Source of the DNA: Owenia fusiformis | Taxonomy: Eukaryota > Annelida > Polychaeta > Sabellida > Oweniidae | Direction of reading: 5' to 3' | Assembly: GCA_903813345.2 (NCBI GenBank) | Contig: CAIIXF020000001.1 | Coordinates: 54,885,885 to 54,949,884, forward strand | DNA: 64,000 nucleotides | Shown: one piece after another, positions 1-12,200 of the stretch | Position numbering within the stretch: position 1 is the stretch's first letter | Layout of the letters: every line of letters begins with the position of its first letter | Made by a program: the position numbers and the translations under genes | Notes under the pieces: generated by a model | The model's database searches: none | Seen by the model: only the letters and a program-made list of their open reading frames with translations | Told to the model about the DNA's origin: nothing

Positions 1-12
1 GCTTTAGGTAAA

Positions 13-1380
13 TTATCTTACTTTGATTTGAAAAATGCAAATAGTGAGAATGAGTATTGTTAATATGTTCATTGTGTTGGAATCAACCCCAGACGTGCCC
101 GAGCGTGTCTGGGCAACAAAAATTAATTGAACTGGTTGTGACATGTGACCTGCTATATTACTTGCGTTACACGTAAAAAAGTCTTTCTTCATAGCTGGGT
201 TAGATAAGTCGAATTTCCAAGATGCTATGGTGCGATTGACACTTTTGTCGCTCGATGGTTTCTGTACGTGATTCACACCATATGGGCTGGTACAAGATAT
301 AGTAGGTGCTGGATTACCAGCAGCTGTGCATAATGCAGTCACTTTACTGCCTTCACGTGTAACTCTGCATGGGTTATGATTTACGAATTGCGGTTGTTTA
401 CAGGCAAAGTCCTGCTCGAGAATCTGGGCGAAATGTTTTCCATTTAGAATTTCCGGAGTGAGGCAATAACCATCGACCTTCATGGCCGTTTCTTTAATGG
501 TACGTTTAATCCACTTCATTTCACAGCTACAATGGAACGGATTCTCCTTTATGTGTAAATTAAGTCCCAACGTCTGAGGTATCGTATCATGGAGGAGGGT
601 TTGAATATTGTTGTTATTAAGATTCAAAACTTTCATATGTTTCAATTTTCGGAATTCCCTTGATATTACTGTTATCCTGTTACTATCGATATACAAATTC
701 GCTAAGTTTGGAGAAAATTTGAAAATGTAGTCATCAAGTGTCCCCAACTTATTTTCACCAAGGTTTAGCGTCAGTAGTTTGTTAAGGCCTTTGAAGACAT
801 CATCGTGGAGGTAGGAAATGCCATTATTTCTAAGACTAAGGTATTCCAAATTTGGAGTGTCAGTAAAGGCACTAGCTTCAACCCCTCCCTCTCCAAGTCG
901 ATTGTTGCTTAAATAGAGGTGTGTTAGATTTGACAATCGATAAAACATACCTTTATTAACTCTCGTTAGCATGTTTGACGAAAGATCCAACGTCACCAGG
1001 GTTTTGAGCGTTCTGAATATTCCTTTATTAATTGTCCGCATGGCATTATGACGGAGAATGAGAACTCGAATGGCCACTAGTCCATGAAAGGCATGTGGAT
1101 TCTCTAGGGTGCTAATATTGTTGCTCGGCAGATACAGAAATTCAGTGTATCCTGGAAGTCCAAGTGGAATAATTGTAAGTTTCCTAAATTCACAGTTGAC
1201 ATTCCTCGTAAATGTTGTGCACTGGCACTCCGATGGACACGGAAAACCGGCGTCGCATATTACTATTAGTATGAGGAGCACCACCAAAAGCCTTTCCGCT
1301 GTGTTCATAACTCCACATCCTCGCTTTAATGACTTCCAGCAGGCGAGCTTCATCCCTAATTGAGCCTCGGTTTCGACCAC
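13..1380 (-). CDS. LRR and Ig domain cell-surface protein, single exon
   Basis: A complete uninterrupted reading frame encodes a secretory-route adhesion or receptor-like protein. The first ATG gives 455 residues, but the ATG at 1308 (residue 25) is the likelier start because it is followed at once by a hydrophobic signal peptide (LLVVLLILIVICDAG). Next come an LRR N-terminal Cys cap (CPSECQC), about seven or eight leucine-rich repeats with LxxLxLxxN cores, an LRR C-terminal cap beginning NPFHCSCEMKWIK, and one C2-type Ig domain with its Cys pair (ALC ... FTCNASNIAG). The protein ends in a hydrophobic stretch (MNILTILILTICIF) followed by only five residues, QIKVR. That suits a GPI-anchor signal or a minimal membrane anchor. 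The order LRR-Ig recalls the LINGO, LRIG, AMIGO and Trk ectodomains, but there is no cytoplasmic signalling domain. No orthologue is assigned. The lack of introns contrasts with the other genes here. Confidence 0.85.
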   Translation of the reverse strand: MVETEAQLGMKLACWKSLKRGCGVMNTAERLLVVLLILIVICDAGFPCPSECQCTTFTRNVNCEFRKLTIIPLGLPGYTEFLYLPSNNISTLENPHAFHGLVAIRVLILRHNAMRTINKGIFRTLKTLVTLDLSSNMLTRVNKGMFYRLSNLTHLYLSNNRLGEGGVEASAFTDTPNLEYLSLRNNGISYLHDDVFKGLNKLLTLNLGENKLGTLDDYIFKFSPNLANLYIDSNRITVISREFRKLKHMKVLNLNNNNIQTLLHDTIPQTLGLNLHIKENPFHCSCEMKWIKRTIKETAMKVDGYCLTPEILNGKHFAQILEQDFACKQPQFVNHNPCRVTREGSKVTALCTAAGNPAPTISCTSPYGVNHVQKPSSDKSVNRTIASWKFDLSNPAMKKDFFTCNASNIAGHMSQPVQLIFVAQTRSGTSGVDSNTMNILTILILTICIFQIKVR

Positions 1381-2526
1381 TCTCTCTGTTTGTAAGAACT
1401 AATAGACAATCAAGATTCTGCCACTGCACTTTCTGGAATCACATTAGAAATCTTGATTAAATATGGTTCATTGTGCAGGAACATGTAACCTTTTGTAACA
1501 TCTCTGAAGAATTTGATTGAACGATACATTTCAAAATATCAGGGTTCCTTCGACGAAGAGCAATTTATTTGATCCATAGGGAGAAATGCATTTTTGTTAT
1601 GCCAAAATTGTAATACAGTGCTGATAGGAAATAGAAGATCTGATGGATGATAGTGATTAACCGCTCTCGAATAATCAGTTTAGCAAACGTATTATTTTTG
1701 ACAGGCAAGTTTCAGATGCTTTTTATTTCGTGACATGGCTATTAGAATGTGTGGTGCTTCAGAAGTGTCGTAATCACGTCGAATGTCATGGTATCTCCAT
1801 TCCTAATTGCAATTCTAATTCACCCTTGAGAAATATATGTGTTCAGCTTAACGAATACCGACGAGAAGCACATTATTATATAAAACTGTATATCTCAATT
1901 TTGAAACACCTGTCGGATTTTCCAGAGATTCTGAAGGAATAATTGCATTGTCGACAGTCAACGAAAGATTCTTGAAAGTGCTCTATAAAGAAAGATAATT
2001 GGGATGTAGATTCAATGTTTTATAATGATATTGAATGTAGCCGATTAAGTTGCTCCATTTGTTTTCGGAAACACAAGAGGCATTCACGAGAAACTGATCA
2101 GAGGGCAGGTGCAGCTTAAATGAGATTTTTAATAGGACTTAAGTTGAGATGGAAATAGGTTACCGAGGCATAAGTTCTTTTTAAGAATAACAACTATTTT
2201 AATACATACAATATTCAGACTTTCGTCTCATTGAAAGCATTGGCAGCGTTATTTGTTCTAAATCACTTAATTATAGATAGCATTCAATCGTCGGAAAACT
2301 GTTTATATATATATTAGTCTCAAGATTGAAAATCTGTATTGTATTGCTTTTGCCTCCATTATTTTACAAATACATCCTCCGCAACTCAGCAAGACTAGAA
2401 TAAGCTATGAATGTAGACAGCGTTGATGACATAAATTACGATGCAATGATTGGTATATTTGTCAAGGCAAGTTGACAGTTATAGATTCTCTCAGAAATAT
2501 ATCTATCCATATACATTATGTGAGTC

Positions 2527-2867
2527 TTTTTATACGCTTATCAACACAAGATTTACGCAGAAAAAATGGCAGTCCTACTTGTATTTCGTTAAAGATGTAA
2601 TAGAATGGCAGTCAGAATCTCTAGCACATAGAACAATTGCAAAATAAGTGACCCCCCCTAAGAAAAATGTTACCATTACCGTGTAGTAAGTTTTTATACG
2701 CTTATCAACACAAGATTTACGCAGAAAAACTGGCAGTCCTACTTGTATTTCGTTAAAGATGTAATAGAATGGCAGTCAGAATCGCTAGCTCATAGAACAA
2801 TTGCAAAATTAGTGACCCCCCCCCCCCCCCCCTAAGAAAAATGTTCCCATTGCCGTGTACTAAGTTA
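2527..2867. repeat. 164-bp tandem direct duplication with C-tract
   Basis: Two nearly identical copies lie head to tail, from about 2527 and about 2691, starting at TTTTTATACGCTTATC. Each ends in a run of C followed by TAAGAAAAATGTT. The C run is 7 long in the first copy and about 16 in the second, so the tract has expanded since duplication. No coding function is evident. Confidence 0.85.
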
Positions 2868-4653
2868 TTCTGGTGCCAACTTTGAGAGTTGTGGTCGCTA
2901 ACTACTTGCGACAATAGGATATGGTTGATGCAACTGATCTGACATAATAACATACCTGGTAACTGTATGGGTATTTCTAAACAACAAGTACACTAGGCAC
3001 ATTGGTTGATAACTTTTCTTCGGTCTAGTGCTAAACAAATAAGTGAACATTAAGGTCAAAAAGGTATTTTTCAACTTGCTTCAAATTGACCGCATTTTTA
3101 AACAATCTACAAGTTCTCAGAAGTTCAAATCAAACTTTAGATTTGACCTTTGGTTGACCTCCAATGACCTTCGAAAAGTAAAAAAGTTGATTTAAAAAAG
3201 GTATTTTCCTTTTTGCTATACTTGCTTTACACTTTAATTATTTGTCGATAGATAGTTGAATGTATTTTAAAAGTCACAGCCTAATGCTGGTAATTTATGA
3301 TGTTCCGCCGATATCGTTTTTTAGAAAAGTGGTTCTATGGGCTGTATATTGCATTGAAAAGGTCGAAGTATATATCAGTAGTATTTTAAGATAGGTCAGA
3401 AAATAGGAAACATAGATTTTTGAATCTCAAATGTCCAAGTAAATATCGAAGCACATGTGCCAAAGGAGAGGACCAAAAACTGTAAAAACCTAGCAAGAAA
3501 AGCTAACTTCAAGTGTAAAGCTGTCATAAGAAAATAGACCCTATATCCCAAAACGACGATCTAACGCAAGGAAAAAATAATGTCGAATGATGTGGGATAG
3601 ACGAAATCCAGTCCATAGGCAATTCAAAGAGTCAACATCCATTCACAGTCTCCTTTTTTCTTTAACCCATAGAATCTGAAAATGTCCTTTGATCTATGTA
3701 ATGTAATTATGAATTATTGCCTCGGTTATTATGACCATATACCATGTTATGACGGAGCAACAGGAGAATTGTCAATCATGAACCAACCAGGAGGGAAAAA
3801 TATTGATGTGTGGTAAAGCTATCTTATCACTCCCAAGAACATCACAGCGTGGGCCATCATCCTTCTGATTTGAAATGTCTTCATGTATGTCTTCATATGC
3901 ACTTAACACTGTATGTACACTAACTTCGGAAGTTATATTTTGGTTTTAGAAAGACTTGAAAGGAAGCAAAAACGCTTTAACGCTGAGTTAAAGGAGATTG
4001 CTAATTGTTAACATGTCTCGAAGGTAATATTAACTGTTCAAGAGAGTATAGAGTGTCGGCATTTACAAATTGGTGTAAGATTTGACTTTTAGCAAATTGG
4101 TGAAGATTCATGCTTGGTGGGTTGAGAAATGTCAGTCGTATTGAGGGCGGCCATACACAGACACATATCCCTTGTCCAGCCGATGGTAGCCCTAAGAATC
4201 AATCAGTCACAACTGTATACTGTCTTGATGAAATTGTAGTGAAAACGAAATTTGAACTTAAAGATTCTGCAGATCGAATGAAACAATTGGATTGACGGTA
4301 ATCAAGAATCGCAAGGGCTATTAATATAGAGCCATAAAGAAGGTGACTTTTATCTCAAGCAGCAGAGACAGGGTGGAAAGAAGGATGCTTTCCCCGGGGA
4401 ATATTTAGTCTCATTCCTAGTTTAAATTGAATGGTCCTCGTTGGTCTCAATTGCGAATGACTAATAAGTCGAACGAAGTCATCGTATAAGGTTAACGTAT
4501 AAATGTATGAGAACCGGAACAAAAATACTGGAAGCAATATTTTCTTATACACCTGTGTAGAAGAAAATATTGTCCGCCGGAGGTCATTGCCCTTATTTGT
4601 ACTTAACCACACCTAGCCCCAGGTCTATGTGACAAATTAGCCGAATATACGTA

Positions 4654-5256
4654 CACTCCTCTCCAAAAGTTTGGCAACCTCTTTATGTTTGAAATTTTAT
4701 TCACATAACCTGCGATGAAAATACTTATAATATTAATGGAAATGTAACTTGACTTCATTTCCAATGCCTCCAAATTTTTCCATTTTTTCTTCAATTACAA
4801 TAGGTCGCAATGAATTTTTTGAAAATCTTCATTCCCATGTAAACCAATATGGCATCGAGGCAAATCTAATTTCAGGATAGCTGCCCAGTAAAAGATTCAC
4901 CAAAAATATTTTTATATGGAAAATTAAATAGTCTAGTTTTTTGTACGCTAAGTGTTTAGTTTTCTTTATGAATACTAAAGTTACAGAACTTCAACTCAGA
5001 ACTCAGATGGATGAATATTCTGTCATATGACTTGCGGCAAACCTACCAATTCCCATTGGTTTACATGGGAATGGCTAAATTCATCAGATTTGTCATCCAT
5101 TTGTTTCCATATTGAAAATGATGTCAGTTTATATTTCCAGCCCAGAAGTATTTTTTCTTTATTGGTTATAAATGCGAATAAAAATTCAAACATAAAGAGG
5201 CTTTAACACGTAGTTCAATGAGGGAGCTAAGGTTGCCAAACCTTTGGAGGGGAGTG
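4654..5256. mobile_element. TA-flanked MITE with long terminal inverted repeats
   Basis: The left end CACTCCTCTCCAAAAGTTTG is matched in inverse orientation by the right end (reverse complement CACTCCCCTCCAAAGGTTTG). Both are bordered by TA, as expected of Tc1/mariner-type elements. The arms continue inward: CTTTATGTTTGAA on the left matches TTCAAACATAAAG on the right, and ATTCCCATGTAAACCAAT pairs with ATTGGTTTACATGGGAAT. No transposase is encoded, so the element is non-autonomous. Confidence 0.75.
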
Positions 5257-8200
5257 TACCACCATATAAATGTATATTATACATTTTAACCACAGTATTT
5301 TAACGGGCTTAATATCAAAATCGTGGTCAAAAAGGTAGTTGCCTTAAAGATGAATGAAATTAAAAAAGTTGAAAAAGTCATGGAAATTATTTAAATAACA
5401 TAACTGTACTAATCATTATTACTGTGGAAAACTTTTCACTGAATTCAAATATGCTATTAAAACGGATGAAATGTAACTCATTAGAAGTTTTACATGCAAA
5501 TCTCTTAAAATCTCACGCAAAAAACGAGAACTAGCGAGATATCATATCTATATAGAGACTCCTCCACTGAAATATATAGCTACTCATTTACTGCAGACTA
5601 CACCACTAAATTATGCAGTAGTATGTTAGACAATCTATTAAATTACGATTTCACGGCATCAAATTATATAGTTTATTGCTGCCAAAATTACATTACTACT
5701 CCCAAGCCAATGGTGTGAAAATGGTGCGAAGATCAATAGACAAGAACCCATGATCTCAGTAATTATACCACCTTCTTATAAGTGTCTTGTCTAAGTAGTG
5801 GCACAATACTGCAATAGCAGCAACATCTTTTAAACATCTTCAACTCATTTTTGTATAAGACTGTTTTGTGCAATTCCGTGCACCGGCTGGACGAGTGTTT
5901 TGTAACCATGTCCAGATTATACTTTTCAATAAGTTTGCATTCTGTTCAATGGAATTGTTTTCGTGGCGTTCAATCGATTGTACAATTATAGTTTTTGTTA
6001 TTGAAATGTTTGCAAATGTGAAACTAATTTATATTTCTACTTTGGTCCAGCCTTCGTAGTCGTTTGCAACAACAGCTTTTAGATTTAGATTTCAGAGGTT
6101 GACAGTCTTTTCTTAATAAATCGTGTTTTGGGGGAAATGTCACTAGCTTGTTCTGTTTTAAGTACAATCTAATTAGAGATTCTGTCTGCTATTCATAATA
6201 TATTTAATAGTGAATAAAAAGATACATTAAGCATTAAAATTCAAACGTTTATCTCAAAAGACCATTCCCATCAAAATCAAAATGCAATATTATTGTCGGG
6301 GCAGTTTCTAATATGAAATCGGCGTGAAAATAGTAAATTCAATTCATTTGAACTACGAATATTTGAATGAATATTAGATATCCTGTCAATTCATTCCTAC
6401 CATTTTCCATTGGTTTACATAGAATATGTCAAACTGTCAACGTGACAGTAACGTGGTAAACGAAGTTCACTCAGAATTGACATATTTGACAGGAACAAAA
6501 CGCATATTTACGTTTTCCTTTACATATACGTCTTACGTAGTACTGTAGCTGTACTATGTTAAACGTGAACACTTTACAAAACATTGAGTATTTTTTATCC
6601 CGAAAAATAGAATAACCCGAAAATCCACTCAAAGATAAACGAAGATATGACACCTTTTCTTGATGTCTGTGGTACCATTTCATTAACAATAAAACAAATA
6701 TTATAGATCCACCAAATCGTAATACTTTACTCATCAAATCATGAAATGATACATTACCTTTTAGTTACCCACACTGTTTTTCAGTAGTTTGTAACATGTG
6801 CTGTTAAACGTCTCTTCTAAACAATCTATGTCGTCATCTACATCAATCTCAAAGTCCAATTTGCTTCGTTGTTTATTTATTCATTATTTAGCTTTGCTTC
6901 TTGTAATTTCTTCCTTCACTTATGATAACTGCGTCAGCCTCAACTTGCTTTTTCTAAATCATAATTAAAGTGGGCGTTGACGTTTGCTAACGAAACCATA
7001 CACCTCTTTTTGTAATTATGTATTTGATCCACATTGCATCTTTCCACGAGCGATATTTAATAATTGATTTCTGAAGATCGTATAACGGGACAAACAGTTT
7101 TCCAAATCGTCCTAGATTCATTTGATGTAGATTCGAATTCACGTATACTAACGACTGTTGTTAACAAGACAAAATGTTTGATACAGTATCTGATTTTATT
7201 CACTCTTTGATTTAATGATCAAATCAAATTATTCCTCGTCTAATTAGTTTTCTATCATCATGCAATTGCAACGATAATGAAATTGTGAGTACTATTCACT
7301 CGATTGGATTACAGCAGGGGTAGCTTTGAAGATTAAGAGTTGTACAATATTATATTTAGTGCTGTGATTAATCATTTAATCCTATTTCATATCAACTCGT
7401 TAATAAAAATGTTTTCACTAAAAATGACTCAAAATACACTCGTTTGACAACCATCCCTCAGTTATCACTTCACCTTCATATTCGCATTGCATCATTCATT
7501 CAATTCAATTCATTTGCACCGATGCGTCTGTTAGACACAATACGGACAGATATTTACGTAAATTATGACCATAAATATTTCATCAGTTGCAATTAAAGGT
7601 TCACGTTGTTTTGTTACGGAATGTTTTTCGCAATATTACTTTTGCATAGTTTTATTTCTAGTTAATCGAAAAGCTCTTACAACCTTTTGAGATTTATATT
7701 GAAAAGTTGATTAATTTCCTCACATCAACCAACAGATATAACTGATTATAGAATTATAAAGAACTTATATTTGCCACAAATTGATTCTCCATCCCGTTTA
7801 ATTATCGCCCCTCTGAAGAGGCATTCTCGTTTCCTTTTAAATCTATACTCTTAAAACAACGTAATCACTTTATTCTTGTTTTAATGTTTGACTTTGGGAA
7901 CACGAGAACTCAGGAAATCTCAGAAAGCTTGTTTGACAATCCGGAATGTATAATTATCGAATATTGAACGATTGCAGAATATCACTTACCCATTCTGACT
8001 AGCGCTAACTTGCCCGAGACGATAGATATAGATAAGCTTTTGCCTTTGGTTTATTTGGCTTTATGAATTCATTTCTTTCTTCTGGAGATATCGAGTTTGC
8101 ATTCGCACGGCTAGATGTAAGATGATTATGAGAAATTGTGTGATCAAATATATAATGGCATTATATTAATTGACAGTCCTTACTGTAATGCGTTTATCTC

Positions 8201-9215
8201 ACGGGTGCAGTATTTGGTGACGAAGCTTCGATTACAAGTTTCATTAATGTTTAAACAAAAGCGTTCTCATTTACAAGATAATATCCATCTGAGGAAAATA
8301 CTTACGAGGTGCGCAGTTTGCTAATGGATAATTTAATATTTGTAATTTTAAACTGAGACTAAAACACAGTGTTATTCGAAGATATCCATTAAAAATCATT
8401 TGGGTGTCAATTTAAAAGACTTCATGATTTTCAAATTGAATACGCCTTCGTATGAATTGGCGCGGTTGAAAATTCACAAGGTGCTCTTCTTTGTCTTCGT
8501 GCAATCTAAAAAGTTACACTCTTTTTGTAGCATCTGATTCAATCGATTATTTGAAAATGTTTTATTTGAAATAAAATTGTACTCACCATATCATTGTACA
8601 AGCGTACACCAGCCCTTGATCTTGATGTCAAAACCTCATGAAGTCAAAAAGATATTCGCCGTAACTGACTTTGTTGTATCTCATTCAGTAGTGTATTGCG
8701 TGATATTGATTACCTTCACAAACAATAACTTCATCTATTTGTATTGTTTCTACCGAGTAAATATTTCTTAAATTAATTATTCAGCTGATTATCTCAGTGA
8801 CAATGTCCTCAAACAAAAGTTTTCTTGAATAAGTTACCAATATATCCAATCCGTTGAATTAGTTTTCAGGAAAACCTAGAATTGCCTCAGCTGATATATT
8901 ATCGACTTACATTGGTTTACATCTGCATGTCATGCATTTCGATGATCAGGTTTGTTTGGTCCGTTGCTCTTCAGCATAGAATTGCGCAAGCATACGTAGA
9001 CATCAATTGAATTACATCCTTCTCCAAAAAGTATGTTTAAAGCCCCGATTCCAACATTAATTGGCTCGCATGAATTTTAAACATTTTTCCTTAATTTCAT
9101 ACAGTTATCCCGGTTTGGAGAACAGTCTACTGGGCTGGATCGCCAAACGTTAGCAGACTGTTTCTAAACGTATAGAGGGGAGTGTAACAATAATTACATT
9201 CATTGTTACCTTCAG

Positions 9216-12200
9216 GACCACAATCCAGTACGTATGTTGGTTGTTTTGATGACCTCGATGCTGTAAGAGATCTCCCATATGAGCCAATATATGAGGCACC
9301 TGGTGGCATGACATCTAGAATATGCATCAATCATTGTTTTGAAAAGGTAATGCATCATAGTATTTCGTCATCAAGGACTTGACGAAGCCCGTAATTTACT
9401 CCTAATTGCTGTATCCATTTGCAATTTCAATACTAACGTTAACATTGTATATACCTTTAGCTCGATTTGTATTATCTTACTCAACTAGAAATATATTTTT
9501 CATAATTGTAAAACCTCAATTCAGGCATCCGCTTGTAATAATAGTAAACTGCATAAACCTTGAACTTCATGTACTGTCTCCTCCAGGGTTATTCATATGC
9601 TGGTGTACAGGCGGGTACAAGTTGCTTCTGCGGAAATGATTTTGGACGTTATGGTCCAAGTGGTACATGCACAATTCTCTGTCCCGGAGATAATACCTTC
9701 CTCTGTGGTGGAGCAACAGCAAACAGTATATATACAACTGGAATGGGTGAGTATGTTTGAGTAAGTCATATCTATGCAAACCAAAACAAAGAAGTTTTAA
9801 ATTCAAAATTAAATGCAAAGACGGGCGGGTATTTTTAAAATATACATCCCTCTAATAGTCCATTTGTCACCCCTATACATACTATAGTGAACCTATGAAT
9901 TGTTAAAAACACGATGTTTTATGGTTAATTTATAATAACAAGGGTTTTCCGAAGTGATTTAACTGGGTTGGACAAAAAGTTAGTTTGGGGAAAAAAGTAT
10001 ATCAGCTAATTAGGGAGGGGTGCATTGGCTTAACATGGCGTTGACTATTGACTTAGCGTCGGGATACCACCATGTACCTGGTATGTTACCATGGTGAGAG
10101 ATACAAAAATTTTCCCCAACGTTAATTTTTTGGCAACCTAGCTAAATCACTCCAATAAACCCTAATGATAGTATTTGCACAGGAAAACATCATGTTTTTA
10201 AATATTCATACGTTAAGAAAATGACAAATGGACTATATAAAGTATACTAGTCTACATACTCGTACGTGTAGGTATGTACTTGTTTAATCCTGATTAGTCT
10301 TGTCAAATCGCTGCCCACATACGCATCTTCGACCGAGTGACATTACAGCACATTGTTTTAGTTAATAGTAAACTTAATAAATCTTCCGTTTAGCGGCCGA
10401 TGGTTTGAGATGTCCCTCTGGATGGAGCACCAATGGTGATATTTGTTATAGAGCTTTCAATAACACAGTTGAATGGGACGACGCACAAAGTGCTTGTGCG
10501 ACTGAAGGCGGTGATTTGGCTACAGTAAATGACGCCTCCTCAAATAACTATGTCCTAAGCATGATAAGTGAAGGTGGGTATACATTAGCTGTTTATTAAT
10601 GTTTATTTTCCAACAGTGAATACATTTCACTCTTATTGAAGGAACGATGCAAAACTTCTGATTCAAGATGTATACTAACTAGAATTCCGGTTTGAAGCAT
10701 ATTCATTGACTTTAATTTTCAAAATTAGTTACATTTGTTTTTAAGTAACAGTTGTTCATTCTCTTATCATAGTGGGTGAGGATCTGTGGATAGGTCTAAG
10801 TGACAAGGACTATCGTCATGAGTTTGAGTGGGTTGATCGCACTCGTGTTCTCTATACAAACTGGAATGTCGGTCAACCTAATGGAGGTGGCTCTGAGGTT
10901 GCTCAGTGTACAACAATCACAGCAGGAGTATGTACACTGTTCCTTATAAATATGGAACATTTGCTTAACATTTAGATACCAATTAATTAATCTCCAGGTA
11001 AATTGAAAAGGGCAGGGTAAATAGTTCACAAAATATACAGACATACACGTATATGAGGTGACATGTATTCCATAATGCACAATAATGTTTCTAAACAATG
11101 AGTTTATTGGAGATGTTAGATGTATAAATCAGATGTGTATATGTAATTACTAAACGTTTCTCATATCAAAATGTAATGTATAGCAGTAAAATATATGCTT
11201 TGTGCGTGCTAAATTTGGCTACAATCACATATATCATTTAACACAACGAATATATTCAGGTAAGAGGTTTTCATATAATTCTAGGATAGGAAAGCAGGTA
11301 CCACCCCAAAATATCTTGATTTGCAACCACAAGTTCTAAATGAGGAAAACAACAAAATAAGTTTTTAAGTCGAGGTACCTCTCCAACACGTTGACAATAC
11401 ACCAATGGCTCCTAATTTTTTGTTAACACCTCAGATGTATCACATAACAAGCAACACAGCAACAAAGTCGAATTTGAAAAAAAAGATATATAACAAAATT
11501 GAAAAAAAATATTAGATTCTCTGGGTTCACATAGCCAGCATTTAGTATACCATATACTTAATACTTCTTCAGAATGGCCGATGGAATGATGAGGACTGTG
11601 ACCAGAGATTTAGTTACCTTTGCCAGAAACGCAAAGAGGCTTTACCCACTGACCAAATCCCAGTGACTGAAAATGTCTGTGGAACGGTATGTACAGCAAG
11701 TTCAATAATCAATTTCAATTTCGAATGAAGGCGATTTTCTCATAATACTTTTGCAAGGAATATAGCATCGTCCTGGATTTTATGATTGTTAGGGATGGGT
11801 TCCGTGGCAGACATCTTGCTATTCGTTCTTCACCTCCCCTCTGAGAACCTGGCAAACTGCGAGTGATACTTGCACACAACTAGGGGCATCCTTAGTTAGG
11901 ATACATGACAGGTAAGTTATTGTATGACGTTAAGAATGTTTTCGTCGTCGTATTGGAAAAGATTGTAATTTCTGAAAACACTACGAATTACCATGTCTGC
12001 AACTTACGCTTCATAAAATTGCAATATGTGAGACAGGGGCAAATTCGACAAGGGGAACTGGTGACACAATTTTTTCCAAATTCGTTACAATAGATAATAT
12101 TTTTGAAATGATCATAATGCATTATTTCAAACGTGTTTTTCATCTACAGATACGAACAAGCATTTTTATCTAATCAGTTGTCTAGCACTGGACTTGGATA

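Larger units (their letters stand above)
1381..9215. other. Intergenic region, no gene recognised
   Basis: Only short chance reading frames occur. The stretch holds a 164-bp direct duplication (2527-2867) and a TA-flanked inverted-repeat element (4654-5256), both listed separately; the rest is AT-rich and without recognisable features. The missing first exon of the lectin receptor, coding for a signal peptide and ending in phase 1, must lie here or further upstream, but I could not identify it. At about 9164-9186 a short sequence ending GAGGGGAGTGTA resembles the end of the 4654-5256 element. Confidence 0.5.

Noticed and set aside
9104-9165. Candidate extra exon after a CATACAG acceptor before the WSC exon
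   Set aside because: The frame that looks protein-like hits a stop (TAG at the CGTTAGC site), and there is no fitting donor; the acceptor at 9215 is preferred.
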